Positions 30,701-39,479 of a DNA stretch of 64,000 nucleotides are shown piece after piece; position 1 is the first letter of the stretch; each line of letters begins with the position of its first letter. The notes beneath the pieces are model-generated. The model was not told the DNA's origin, made no database searches, and saw nothing but the letters and a program-made list of their open reading frames with translations. The DNA is from Puniceicoccaceae bacterium (GTDB lineage: Bacteria > Verrucomicrobiota > Verrucomicrobiia > Opitutales > Coraliomargaritaceae). The DNA lies in NCBI GenBank assembly GCA_902587165.1, contig CACIKF010000001.1:62001-126000 (forward strand), in the 5' to 3' direction. Both the position numbers and the translations under genes were made by a program.

Positions 30701-31616
30701 TAGAAAACCACTTGCTAATACACGCCTGAGTTACTTCGGAGAACCCATACTGGAAGATTTGCGCGACCCAATTGATGAAGTCAGCCGTGATGCTAAAAAT
30801 GGCTTCGAAAAAGCCGCTGCATATTTAATGATTGATGGCCCATTTAATGTTAATTCCACCAGTCGCGCAGCATGGATCTCTATTCTTTCCGGGTTTCGTA
30901 ATCAAATGATTAATGGGGTCAACGAAGACTACTCAACTACAGATGACTATATGGCAGAAGGCAGTCCATACGTAGATAACTTCATACCATCAGATGATCA
31001 CAATGACCTTTATGCTGGCCATCGACGTGTTGAAGATAAGGAATTATCCAACTTTGCAAACGAACTTATTGAGGAAATACGTAATAGGGGCGTCGCTCGC
31101 ACACTAGGACGATTCCTCAATAGATCCAATAATAGCTCAAATTCAGATGAGCAGTTAATGAGCCGCATCGACAAAGCGATTTTGGATGCAGGATTAAATA
31201 CAAGCCAACGTATCGCTGATAGCACTCAGGATGATGCGGAGCTAATCTCTAGACCTAACGAGACAAAACCCCAAGCCCACATGTTTGCGCAAAGCCTTGC
31301 TCCTGAGACAGGGGCAGGTCTTCCCGGCTATCTAAAGCAGCAGGATATTCTTCGCCCACTTGCACCAATCATGACATCGCGAGGCGACACATTCACCATT
31401 CGTACTTATGGTGAAACTATCAACCCTTCAACAGGAAAGCCAGACGGGCAAGCATGGTGTGAGGCCGTTATTCAGCGCATACCTAATTACTTAAACAAAA
31501 TCGACGACCCATGGAAAAGCCCTGCAGATGAGGACTTCAATGAAGTAAATAAAACCTTCGGTCGTCAGTTCAAGATTGTAGGATTTCGTTGGCTAACTGA
31601 GGCTGATATTTCCTAG
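27747..31616 (+). CDS. Giant prepilin-like exported protein (Verru_Chthon cassette A-like)
   Basis: A 1289-residue protein with a short basic leader, then a prepilin/PilX-like N-terminal helix: GFALVIALSLMAFILLLTLS at about 17-36, followed by amphipathic helix through residue 75. This is typical of type IV pilin-like proteins in Verrucomicrobia that carry very large C-terminal regions; the Verru_Chthon cassette protein A family is the closest one I can name. The remainder is a long Asn/Asp/Ser-rich region without recognised domains and looks more AT-rich than neighbouring core genes. It contains a perfect 24-bp tandem duplication (LLDADGNP twice). It probably belongs to an envelope or pseudopilus structure with the small downstream exported protein. 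Confidence 0.65.
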   Translation: MRFTTPVAKSAKARSGFALVIALSLMAFILLLTLSITSFVVVEQQSANIAKQQLVAKQNALVGLQIAIGELQQRLGPDQRATASADILDSSNNPYTIVWHSDPTKGWDGATKDWITGGDAEFALPLLSVDPAKLDSLITNKKFNESVLDNPVELMAISNPSDGTLTSLKAERRPLVDAQGATTGNYAWVAQDESLKANLRTEHGDYQNEDSSLDLVETSRRLSVFPYANAAGVRILGDFPFGAIEPVVNGELNENYFEKIQKAEELGDLVTSGLLDPADESGSKAEQLAPYRNHFTLSSKGVLADAKNGGLRRDLSRGLDDQYFEKLHGVPVFGVDRDGNVVADGINDPVGDQWKYFRDFYNFYRPVDDGLVSDLNNKNIFYGLDDVTSPSPSTRMRFTDVNQDINHIYNSPNGTDSNDRSYNVSYAGPVNTLTVKNNFRNNTYRFTDKSWFAFTPALRPVFLRKSIKIGIQTRQTTNADFTDPNDPNVGKYVLQFKVYPSMVLWNPFNVSINLNPTNDGSSISNNPLANGEVIKFETVSGGIRFPIEINRNGIIESYSFNIRPISPRLNAVGNKAFDAIGIPKRMDPGEVIVLGLKDSYRADLYFNTSNRKNPINVNGNSLRRANGNSINQNMSRDGWEARGGNWGSAFHLFPAASSHGVSENNAIIYETRYLLDADGNPLLDADGNPIETYLEADDKIVILKSDKTAVAPDEYSWGGRISGRETGNKSPERGYFSHLFNSFHQATNSDLIYIDEDVSLGAAAGLRNADSFPFYQIDFRGRTLSNEAGPLNSYGNPAVPAFANVNYLGTMPLGLKGRGYDTWQDVKALYIPERLSISIPLDPLSQRNPATGAGYYGTSFDNEGKNKTSSRITLYDIPRHPIVSAGDFKNLVFSWFEDAPARPIGASWPNATLGDLSDTYIKSHTQSNTYDVGAGCDTSYHYNDTLFDSYFFSGIPSDESDSNSSLVFEQTFPYGEAFTQTYIEARKPLANTRLSYFGEPILEDLRDPIDEVSRDAKNGFEKAAAYLMIDGPFNVNSTSRAAWISILSGFRNQMINGVNEDYSTTDDYMAEGSPYVDNFIPSDDHNDLYAGHRRVEDKELSNFANELIEEIRNRGVARTLGRFLNRSNNSSNSDEQLMSRIDKAILDAGLNTSQRIADSTQDDAELISRPNETKPQAHMFAQSLAPETGAGLPGYLKQQDILRPLAPIMTSRGDTFTIRTYGETINPSTGKPDGQAWCEAVIQRIPNYLNKIDDPWKSPADEDFNEVNKTFGRQFKIVGFRWLTEADIS
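29766..29813 (+). repeat. 24-bp in-frame tandem duplication
   Basis: Two identical 24-bp units (29766-29789 and 29790-29813) encode LLDADGNP twice within the giant prepilin-like protein. The identical copies and the intact frame suggest recent slippage. Confidence 0.9.
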
Positions 31617-31643
31617 CGGCAATTAATCTCTACATCTTTTTAA

Positions 31644-32321
31644 ATGAGACCTAAATTACTTATCGGCGGACTATTTATAAGTCTTATAATACAAGCAGAT
31701 GCGGGCCTCAAAAGCGGGCATTACTTCCAAGCCATCGCGACTAATCAAGTCATCAAAAATGAGCTCTGGAACCTTGTCGACGGGAAGAAGCAAGAAATAT
31801 ACGCGACAAGAATACTACGAAGTACTGATTATGCCTATGATTTTGCCCCAACCATTACATTCTTCGGCGATCGAATTGATGATGATGGAAATCCGATCCC
31901 CGAAGCGATTGTAAACGTGCCCGATGGAGCGACTCGCCTATTATTGCTCTTTGCAAAACTAACTGCACCAAACGAGCGCGGACTATCTTATAGAGTAATC
32001 GCGATGAGGGATGATAGTGACAATTTCAAATTCGGCTCTTTCCGCTTCATTAACACCAGTCAAAAAGAGATAGCAATCAAGCTCGCTGAGGAGCGATTCT
32101 TAGTCGATTCTAACGGTTCGAACACAATAGAAATTGAGCCACCCGAGCGTGGCGACCTATCAATTCGCATCGCAGTAAAAGATGAAGATGGCGTATGGAA
32201 CTCATGCTATACTAACGGATGGGGACATCGATCTAACCTCCGAACTTTAGTTTTCCTCGTGGAAGAACCCGACGGGCGCATCAAAACAATGCGCTTCCGA
32301 CAGACCGAGCCAAAAGAGTAG
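31644..32321 (+). CDS. Small exported protein, function unknown
   Basis: The 225-residue protein has a signal peptide (MRPKLLIGGLFISLIIQADA, cleavage near 20). The mature part is predicted beta-rich with many charged residues, and no enzymatic motif is visible. It lies 27 nt downstream of the giant prepilin-like gene on the same strand and is convergent with a sulfatase, so it is probably co-expressed with the prepilin-like gene and may be a partner on the cell surface. Confidence 0.65.
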   Translation: MRPKLLIGGLFISLIIQADAGLKSGHYFQAIATNQVIKNELWNLVDGKKQEIYATRILRSTDYAYDFAPTITFFGDRIDDDGNPIPEAIVNVPDGATRLLLLFAKLTAPNERGLSYRVIAMRDDSDNFKFGSFRFINTSQKEIAIKLAEERFLVDSNGSNTIEIEPPERGDLSIRIAVKDEDGVWNSCYTNGWGHRSNLRTLVFLVEEPDGRIKTMRFRQTEPKE

Positions 32322-32337
32322 ACTTCGCTCAAGAAAA

Positions 32338-33966
32338 CTACTTCCTGCGCGGTGGGGCACCCGCCCAGTGCGAAGAAGTGCGATACACCGCCACCTCTTC
32401 GCGATTCTTTTCAAAGCGCAGGAGATTATCGTCTAAGCGCTTCTTTAGTTGGGCGATCTTATCGGCATCTGCTACAGGATCTAGGCGAGCAGATTCTCGT
32501 GCAAAGATCTCGCGTGACTGCGCCTCAAAATGATCGAGCTCTTCTAGGCGAGCTTGATAGACATCTTGCACATCTTCGGCATCAATCGATACAAGGTAAT
32601 CGCTCAGAACTTTATCCAATTCAGCTGCCTTTTCTGGCATTTCACGAGCGAGATTAAACTTTTCTGAATAATCATTCTTTAGGTTGAAGAGTTGTGTCTC
32701 GCCGGTTAGCAGGTGCTTCATATATTTGTAGTCACCAAGGCGGATCACACTCATTGGTGGCGCAAAGTAGCAGGGGTAGTGGAAGACCATTCCTTCAACC
32801 GGACGCTCAACCTCCGCCGCGTTGCCCCGCTCGAATACGCCGCGCAGACTGCCGCCATCAAGGTCTTCCGGCAAGGGCGAACTGACGCCAGCGAGGTCGT
32901 GTATAGTCGCCAGAAAATCCCATTGCACCACTGGCACATCGCACTGCACATTTTCTTTCACGCCTGGTCCTGCGACGACCATTGGTACTCGTAGACCACC
33001 TTCATAGAGTTGCGCCTTACCCCAAGCTAAAGGACCATTCGGTCGCATGCCACCGCCGTTATCGGAGGTTAAAATTATGTATGTATTATCAAGCTCTTCC
33101 ACGGCCTCTAGTTCAGCCACCAAAGCACCAAGCCCTTGATCAATCTCGTCGATCATTGCCGCATATTGGAGTCGCCAATGCGAATTTTTTCTACTCGCAG
33201 ATATCTGATCCGTCGGTAAATAATCCTCATCCTTGCAATACTTCCCGCGCGGGGAATTACGGTATTTTTCAATAAGCTCAGGACTCGCTGCATGTGGCAC
33301 ATGCACTGCGTAATGGGAGATCATCATAAAGAACGGCTTTTTTCCCGCGTGCTCGCGCACGAAATTGACGGAGCTCTTTTTCAATGATCGCATTCGTTTT
33401 GGGTCATCCGCTGGTAATGGTGCACGGCTCTTAATATCTACATAATCACCATGGAAATTACCGTTTGAACCGATGTCGTATTCATCGGTCACATCATACC
33501 CAATCTCGCTCATGCGCTCACGCGCAGCCATACCCTTGCCGAAGTGAGCAGTGATATAGCCCTTACCGCTGCCCTTGAGCACATCGGCCATTGAGACTTC
33601 ATCCACCCACTTTAAATTGCGCTTGTTAGCTAATACGTCATGCACGAAGGTATATTGGAGGCGGCCGGGCGTCTTGCCGAATTGAATACTCTTGCGCGAT
33701 GGCGTACAAGTTGGTGCAGGCGCATAAGCATTGGAGAAGCGCATCCCCCGCGCAGCCAAGGCCTCCAGATTTGGTGTCTGGTAAAAATCACTCTTCGACT
33801 CTGGCTCGCTATCCATCATCGGCACCGAGGTGTCGGCCCAACCCAAATCGTCGATATACATGAGTATGAAGTTGGGCGCATCTGAAGCCGCAGAAGTCAA
33901 TGATGCCAGGCTAGTCGCCAGAAATGCAGTAAGGCTGAATAGTTTGAGTAGAGTCGTCCGTTTCAT
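32338..33966 (-). CDS. Exported S1-family sulfatase
   Basis: Formylglycine-dependent sulfatase that removes sulfate esters from glycans. The 542-residue protein has a signal peptide (about 1-26), metal-binding MYIDDLGWADT (36-46) and the maturation motif CTPSR with Cys87 as the residue converted to formylglycine. GKG(M) and TSDNGGG segments follow, then a C-terminal subdomain with a long charged helix that ends GAPPRRK. It is the last gene of a minus-strand cluster and stands 152 nt after the HEAT gene. The substrate is unknown; a marine sulfated polysaccharide is likely. Confidence 0.9.
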   Translation of the reverse strand: MKRTTLLKLFSLTAFLATSLASLTSAASDAPNFILMYIDDLGWADTSVPMMDSEPESKSDFYQTPNLEALAARGMRFSNAYAPAPTCTPSRKSIQFGKTPGRLQYTFVHDVLANKRNLKWVDEVSMADVLKGSGKGYITAHFGKGMAARERMSEIGYDVTDEYDIGSNGNFHGDYVDIKSRAPLPADDPKRMRSLKKSSVNFVREHAGKKPFFMMISHYAVHVPHAASPELIEKYRNSPRGKYCKDEDYLPTDQISASRKNSHWRLQYAAMIDEIDQGLGALVAELEAVEELDNTYIILTSDNGGGMRPNGPLAWGKAQLYEGGLRVPMVVAGPGVKENVQCDVPVVQWDFLATIHDLAGVSSPLPEDLDGGSLRGVFERGNAAEVERPVEGMVFHYPCYFAPPMSVIRLGDYKYMKHLLTGETQLFNLKNDYSEKFNLAREMPEKAAELDKVLSDYLVSIDAEDVQDVYQARLEELDHFEAQSREIFARESARLDPVADADKIAQLKKRLDDNLLRFEKNREEVAVYRTSSHWAGAPPRRK

Positions 33967-34118
33967 GTAAATAATAAGTTAAGAGAACTAATCGCACACC
34001 TTAGCGCATTATTGATAAAATCTCAATGTCTCTGAGCGCACAATATATGTCTTAAAGCGCCTTATTTTTTTAAGGGAATAAGTGTATATAGTTGTGGATC
34101 GAAATTAGGACGAAGCCT

Positions 34119-36053
34119 CTATCGCTTACGTCTTACTTTCGACTCAGGAACCATCGCCAATACGGCGGATACTTCTGAACTAATATCTGGATCGTCAGCG
34201 AACTGCTCAAATGCATCATGCAGATAGTGTTGGATGTAACCGTTTGGTTTGAGATACAAATTAACCATAGCTTTCTTAAATTCTGGCGTTGGCGCTTTCT
34301 CCACAGCAAACACGATCTGATCGAGTTTTAGCTTCTCCCAGCCTTCGACCTTTTTGCTTTTTACCATGCGCTCTAAGCCAGATTGCGCAGCTTTAATGTC
34401 ATTCGCACTAACATTAGGCGTCGAGATTAACTCAAGCCACACCTCGCTCGCCTCCATGTGAGGCCAACGCTGTAAAGTCTTTAATACAGTTGGTCGCAAG
34501 GGTGACCCAATATCGAAAATCTTTTTCTGAATGTAGGCTAAAAAATCGTCACCCGCCACAGCATCCGCAATAACTAGTAAATCGGCACGAATCGCATCAT
34601 TGGCCGCGGTATTTAGTGCCGGCACGAAGACTGAGTTCCACAAAAGATCAGGGTCTCCATAATTAAGACACAAGCGCTTCAAGCTATTTTGTGCTGGTCG
34701 TTTCACAGAGTCGCCTGACACGATGAATTGTGCCATAGCTTGACAACTCTCAAGCGTGCCAAGTACTTCCAAAGCCTTCATACATTCGACACGTAAGTCA
34801 TCCGAATTACCTGGCGCGATCATACGATTTAACAAGTCGGTAGCTCCTTCCGCATTGCGCATAGCGAGAAGCTGCGTTGCAGCGGAAACTTGTTTATGGT
34901 CAGGTGAATTTTCTACAATTTTAAATAGTTCGTTATCTATTGCCGCGAGATCAAGCATCGCCAGCGCATTGCTTACATCTGTTTCAAATTCATTTAAAAA
35001 TAGTGAATATAGAGTCGAAAAACTCGCACTGCCACCAATCACACCGAGTGTGAATATCGCCTGTTTGCGAACTGCCTTAACCTCGCTCGACAGTAGCGCA
35101 ATAACGCTCGCCTCAGCACTCGTAATCTTCTGCTCTAAAATTCCCGAAAGAATAATCAACTGATCCTCTGGAGTGCGTGAATCCAGGTTTTTCAGTAAGT
35201 TCACTTGCAAGGCGGGCGCGGTCATTGCGGTGCCAAGCATCGCAGTACGGAGGGGTGAAGGTGCCTCGTCGACTACAGCTTGCAAAACTGCCACTGCTTC
35301 AGTGGTGTCCTTCTTTATCAAGGCAACAAATGCCGCCTCCGCGACACCCACATTCGCAGCCGAAGAAATCAAAGACTTACAGGTGCTGGCATCAGCGCCT
35401 AGGGCCAGCATGGCCAATTCAATAGCTGCACGACTTCCTTCAGGCGCATTCGTACGCGCTAATTTCAATTCGGAATAGACCGAAGATTCGCCCAGCAGGG
35501 CTAGCGCATTTGCCGCTAGTGCGATGGTATCAGCATCGTCGGACTTTAGAAGTGGAACGATTGCCTTGACGGCACGCCCATCGCCACGGAAGGCAAAACC
35601 ATCAATATAGGCACGCTTCTCTGCATCGCTTGAACGTAACATTGCCTGGTATAAGACCGCATTCGCTTCAGGTGCGGGATTTGCAACCAAAGCGCGACGA
35701 GCGCAATCACGCAACTCGGTATCAGGGCTATTTAGATAGCCTGCAATCACTGGTATTGAAGCCTCACTGCCGGTCAGCTCCAACATTCGCAAAAGCCAAA
35801 CTTGGGCGGAATGACTTAGGTCGGATTGCAAGAGCTGCAAAGCTTCTTGTTCCAAGACCATGCGAGCGCTTGCATCAGCAGTCGGCGCAGTTGAGTTGGT
35901 CAACAGTTGCTGAATGCTGTTACGCGCCTCAGTGCGCTGATTCATCTCACCCGAGTCAAGCAGCGTGACTAACTCGCTGAGATTTTGAGCAGATAGCGCT
36001 ATCGATAATGTGCTTAGGCTACAGACCGCAGATAATAGAAATTTAAATTTCAT
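34119..36053 (-). CDS. Exported HEAT-repeat protein
   Basis: The ATG at 36053 gives 644 residues with a signal peptide (MKFKFLLSAVCSLSTLSIALSA). The rest is almost entirely helical repeats of about 30-40 residues: Ala/Leu-rich units such as NSPDTELRDCARRALVANPAP fit HEAT/PBS-lyase-like repeats. An upstream extension to 36143 has no family support and is rejected. No enzymatic motif was seen. It lies 19 nt after the Gfo/Idh/MocA gene. HEAT proteins often occur with ThuA and oxidoreductase genes in Planctomycetes and Verrucomicrobia, where they may scaffold periplasmic enzymes; the role is inferred. Confidence 0.8.
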   Translation of the reverse strand: MKFKFLLSAVCSLSTLSIALSAQNLSELVTLLDSGEMNQRTEARNSIQQLLTNSTAPTADASARMVLEQEALQLLQSDLSHSAQVWLLRMLELTGSEASIPVIAGYLNSPDTELRDCARRALVANPAPEANAVLYQAMLRSSDAEKRAYIDGFAFRGDGRAVKAIVPLLKSDDADTIALAANALALLGESSVYSELKLARTNAPEGSRAAIELAMLALGADASTCKSLISSAANVGVAEAAFVALIKKDTTEAVAVLQAVVDEAPSPLRTAMLGTAMTAPALQVNLLKNLDSRTPEDQLIILSGILEQKITSAEASVIALLSSEVKAVRKQAIFTLGVIGGSASFSTLYSLFLNEFETDVSNALAMLDLAAIDNELFKIVENSPDHKQVSAATQLLAMRNAEGATDLLNRMIAPGNSDDLRVECMKALEVLGTLESCQAMAQFIVSGDSVKRPAQNSLKRLCLNYGDPDLLWNSVFVPALNTAANDAIRADLLVIADAVAGDDFLAYIQKKIFDIGSPLRPTVLKTLQRWPHMEASEVWLELISTPNVSANDIKAAQSGLERMVKSKKVEGWEKLKLDQIVFAVEKAPTPEFKKAMVNLYLKPNGYIQHYLHDAFEQFADDPDISSEVSAVLAMVPESKVRRKR

Positions 36054-36072
36054 GTAAAATAGATTGAAGTAA

Positions 36073-37356
36073 TCAAACTGGCAGCTCGTAACCCGCACGA
36101 CGTGGACGATCTTGCCAGCGACGCGCATACTCATCGCCCACAATTTGTTCGGCGACAGGATCCCATATGATTGGACGTTTTAACCGCTCGGCAATTCCAG
36201 CTAGCTGGCAAATCGTTGCAGTCCGGTGGCCGATATTGACATCACAAATTGGAGTGGCCCGACTTTTAATACACTCGACCCAGTTCACCTGCTGTTTGTG
36301 TGAGACATATAAGTGCACATCCGAAGGTTTCAGCGGACGACCCGCCAAATCGCTCGGTGTGGTTGCAATGCGACCACCTCGGCTGACCATGACCTCGCCC
36401 TCAGAACCCACAAAGCGAATCGAATGCCCCTTCCGGTCACCATGATCACGGATCACCTTGACTCCATCATCGTATTCGAAGGAGTGATACTGCGCACCTT
36501 CATGCTCTTTCGGGTAGAAAGCCACAGGCCCTGAATCATCACGACCGAGCGCCCATTGGACGATGTCGTAATGATGCGCACCCCAGTCTCCATTTTTCCG
36601 GGAGCCATAGTCCCAATAACAGCGCCAACCACCGCCATAATTACCTTCGACTCGCTTTGAAGAATACGGCTCATAAGGCGCGGGTCCGAGCCAACGATCA
36701 TAATCAAAGCCCTTAGGAATCGGCTCCTCTGCCCAAAGCTTTGGTTGAGGGAAATTGCCAAGCCCCACCAATACCTCTTTGACCTTTCCGATGTAACCAT
36801 TGCGCACCAATTCAGCTGCCTTACGGAAGGCACTGTTTGAACGCTGCATCGAACCTACTTGAAGGACGCGACCATAGCGCTCACAAGCAGTCACCATAGC
36901 TTTGCCCTCCTCGATTGTCAGCGTCATTGGCTTTTCGACATAGACATCTTGCCCTGCCCGCATCGCGGCAATCGAAATCGCAGCGTGCCAATGATCTGGA
37001 GTACACACCACTACGGCATCCACTGAGGGGTCATTTACAATGTCCTCGTAATACGGCGTCGCCTTGCACTCGCCGCCTCGTTTTTTGATCTCACTCAAAC
37101 CGTATGCCCGAGCTTCGGGCTTCACGTCGCAGACCCACAGGGCTTGCACATCCTGGCGGCCAGCGATGCTAAAATGCGCCCCAATTTGCTTACCGATACC
37201 CACGTAAGCTAAATTAATGCGACTGTTCGGACCGACGCGTCCATTCAGACCAAGAATCTCGGCCCGCAAAATCATAGGAGCTACCGAGGAAGTCACGCAA
37301 ATAGCCGCACTTTTTTTGAGGAAGGAACGTCGTTTGATAATTTTTTTAGAGCTCAT
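36073..37356 (-). CDS. Tat-exported Gfo/Idh/MocA-family oxidoreductase
   Basis: NAD(P)-dependent sugar oxidoreductase of 427 residues. A twin-arginine signal ([11 protein letters not shown], 8-18) indicates folded, cofactor-loaded export to the periplasm. The Rossmann part follows ([12 protein letters not shown]), with the family catalytic-lysine motif EKPMTL (near 139-144) and the C-terminal GFO/IDH domain containing [22 protein letters not shown]. Exported members in this phylum act on sugars and cyclitols, and several drive 3-keto-glycoside chemistry. It is preceded by a ThuA gene (51 nt) and followed by the HEAT gene (19 nt), suggesting one transcript. Confidence 0.9.
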   Translation of the reverse strand: MSSKKIIKRRSFLKKSAAICVTSSVAPMILRAEILGLNGRVGPNSRINLAYVGIGKQIGAHFSIAGRQDVQALWVCDVKPEARAYGLSEIKKRGGECKATPYYEDIVNDPSVDAVVVCTPDHWHAAISIAAMRAGQDVYVEKPMTLTIEEGKAMVTACERYGRVLQVGSMQRSNSAFRKAAELVRNGYIGKVKEVLVGLGNFPQPKLWAEEPIPKGFDYDRWLGPAPYEPYSSKRVEGNYGGGWRCYWDYGSRKNGDWGAHHYDIVQWALGRDDSGPVAFYPKEHEGAQYHSFEYDDGVKVIRDHGDRKGHSIRFVGSEGEVMVSRGGRIATTPSDLAGRPLKPSDVHLYVSHKQQVNWVECIKSRATPICDVNIGHRTATICQLAGIAERLKRPIIWDPVAEQIVGDEYARRWQDRPRRAGYELPV

Positions 37357-37407
37357 TATTAATTCAAGAAAGTTACAGACTCTTTGTTGTAGAAAGAAAT
37401 TTTAAAT

Positions 37408-38421
37408 TTAAAAGCCAGCAGGCAAAGGTTGTGCATAAGCATTATCGACCTGAGCGCTTGGACGTGCGTCAGCCGCCAAGTCGCCCAATGCAAATTGGAT
37501 TCCATTCAAAAAATGCTGTAGTGCCATAGGATTGCAAAATGTTTCGCTATTGTGGCCCAGATTAGAGTAAAATATGCGCGACCCCTCGTATTCACGAATC
37601 CATGAAACCGCATAGTCGTTATCCTGACGCTTCATTCCAGCCTTCTTCATATTCTTACCACTTAAATCCAAGCTTAACAAAATACGAAGCTTGTCGCGGG
37701 TGAAATACTCGTCGTCGCGATATTGATAAATCTCGTCGCGAATCGTATCGCCTGTCATGATATGACTGCAGATCGGGTGCTTCGGCTCCTCATTGTAAAG
37801 CGACACCAGACTATTTGCACCCCATGGATGGCCATCAAAAATGCCTCCCATGACATTCAAATAGTTCGGCCAGTTTCTATGGCAATCAGTTGCAGCATGA
37901 ATCCCGATCAAGCCTTTCCCTAGCTTCAAAAATGCTTCAAAAGCCTCGCGCGCCTCCCCTTTGGGAATCGCATCGTTACCAGTAGTGTTGAGCATGATCA
38001 AGCCATCATACTCCATAAATCCCGGGCTGTTAAAAACCGCAGGATCTTCAGTTGCAAAGACCTCAAACGTGCCCGTGCGTTTACCCAACTCAGTCAAGGC
38101 ATAAACGCCGAACGGAATCGAATCGTGACGAAAACCTTGCGTGCGCGAATAGATCAGAACTGTTCGGGGTGCCTGTGGGTGCTGGAACTTCAACGACTTA
38201 ACCGCGGCATCAAAGGTCTTTGCGCCTTCAACAATACGTATATCAGCCTTTGTCTGATGAATCTGCTTCTGCACCTCTATCTTCTGCTGCTCCAGAGCAT
38301 GATCCTGTTTACGCAGATCATTCAACTTCAGCTGCAAGCCCGAGGTGGCAGGCACTGCGATCAATGCGCTTTGCAAACTAAAAAAGGTCAGCCAGACAAG
38401 TTTAACAAAAAATTTATTCAT
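37408..38421 (-). CDS. Exported ThuA-domain protein
   Basis: The 337-residue protein has a signal peptide (about 1-24), a short coiled coil (about 27-60, rich in Gln, Lys and Glu) and a ThuA/glutamine-amidotransferase-like domain (about 83-315). The latter contains VLIYSRTQGFRHDSI, KGLIGIHAATDCHRNWPNY and GHPWG. The ThuA fold resembles class I glutamine amidotransferases; roles in keto-sugar or trehalose metabolism have been reported, but the activity is poorly defined. It lies between the aldo/keto reductase and Gfo/Idh/MocA genes in the sulfatase cluster. Confidence 0.87.
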   Translation of the reverse strand: MNKFFVKLVWLTFFSLQSALIAVPATSGLQLKLNDLRKQDHALEQQKIEVQKQIHQTKADIRIVEGAKTFDAAVKSLKFQHPQAPRTVLIYSRTQGFRHDSIPFGVYALTELGKRTGTFEVFATEDPAVFNSPGFMEYDGLIMLNTTGNDAIPKGEAREAFEAFLKLGKGLIGIHAATDCHRNWPNYLNVMGGIFDGHPWGANSLVSLYNEEPKHPICSHIMTGDTIRDEIYQYRDDEYFTRDKLRILLSLDLSGKNMKKAGMKRQDNDYAVSWIREYEGSRIFYSNLGHNSETFCNPMALQHFLNGIQFALGDLAADARPSAQVDNAYAQPLPAGF

Positions 38422-38463
38422 AAGTAAAATGGTGAGCGATACAGCGTATGACTTAATATTTGT

Positions 38464-39456
38464 TTAACGAAAAGTTTCCTCGGGCCTAGGGCTCGTCTTG
38501 AAAATAGATTCAATCTTCTCTAGCACATCCTCATCCAGTAATACAAGGTCATCGATAGCTTTGAGGTTTTCCTTCAAATGATTCGTATTAGAGGCTCCCA
38601 ATATTGCAGTCGTCACGTTTGAATTCTTCAATACCCATGCGAGTGCTAGGCGTGCGGGAGTGATCTCTAAATCACGCGCTAGGCTCGCGAACTCAGCGAC
38701 CTTTTGCACCCTAACTTCGTAGCCCAGTGGCAGACCTGCATCCTTAAGCCAGCGCTCTCCTGCTTTGGAAACGACAAAAGCTTCGTCTTTCTCTTCAAGG
38801 TAGTGGCCGGCCAATTCCCCACGTGATAGCGGCGACCACACCGTTGTGCCCAGTCCCGCTTCCTTGTAGAGTCGTGAATAGTCCAGCTCGAAGCGTTCGC
38901 GGGTGAACAAATTATACTGCGGTTGCTCCATAACGGGTGCGACTAGCTTGTCGCGTGCGGCGGCGGCATGCGCGAGTGCAATGTCGCGCGCAGTCCACTC
39001 ACTGGTCCCCCAGTAGAGGATCTTTCCCTGCCGCACCAGATCCGTCATCGCGGCGACCGTCTCGACGATCGGCGTATTCAGGTCGGGACGATGACAAAAA
39101 TAAAGATCCAGATAGTCGACCTGTAAGCGTTCGAGGGCTTGATGGCAGGCCTCAATCACATGCTTACGGAAGAGCCCCTTACGCGTCGGCTCACAGCCTC
39201 CCCAAAATACCTTACTCGAAACACACCAAGTATCACGCCGCCAGCCTTTGGCCTTGAGGATGCGCCCCATTAGCAATTCTGATGCGCCCGTAGCATAGAC
39301 TTCAGCATTATCAAAAAAGTTGATGCCCGATTCGTAAGCGAGCGTCATTAGCTCATCGGCAGTCTTTTCAGAGATCGACTCACCAAAGGTGCGCCAAGAT
39401 CCTAAAGAAAGTTCACTCAGAGGTAGCCCAGTTTGGCCAAGGTAACGATAATTCAT
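38464..39456 (-). CDS. Aldo/keto reductase, Kv-beta-like
   Basis: NADPH-dependent reductase of 330 residues with a TIM-barrel fold. The catalytic tetrad is visible: Asp and Tyr in FFDNAEVYATG (48-58), Lys in SSKVFWGG and His in YFCHRPDL. The N-terminus MNYRYLGQTGLPLSELSLG is that of the voltage-gated K+ channel beta/YghZ-like branch. There is no signal peptide, so it should act in the cytoplasm, unlike the exported neighbours. It probably reduces a sugar aldehyde or ketone from the imported glycan; the substrate is unknown. It starts 23 nt after the upstream sulfatase. Confidence 0.9.
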   Translation of the reverse strand: MNYRYLGQTGLPLSELSLGSWRTFGESISEKTADELMTLAYESGINFFDNAEVYATGASELLMGRILKAKGWRRDTWCVSSKVFWGGCEPTRKGLFRKHVIEACHQALERLQVDYLDLYFCHRPDLNTPIVETVAAMTDLVRQGKILYWGTSEWTARDIALAHAAAARDKLVAPVMEQPQYNLFTRERFELDYSRLYKEAGLGTTVWSPLSRGELAGHYLEEKDEAFVVSKAGERWLKDAGLPLGYEVRVQKVAEFASLARDLEITPARLALAWVLKNSNVTTAILGASNTNHLKENLKAIDDLVLLDEDVLEKIESIFKTSPRPEETFR

Positions 39457-39479
39457 AGGTTTAAAATACTGGCAGATTC

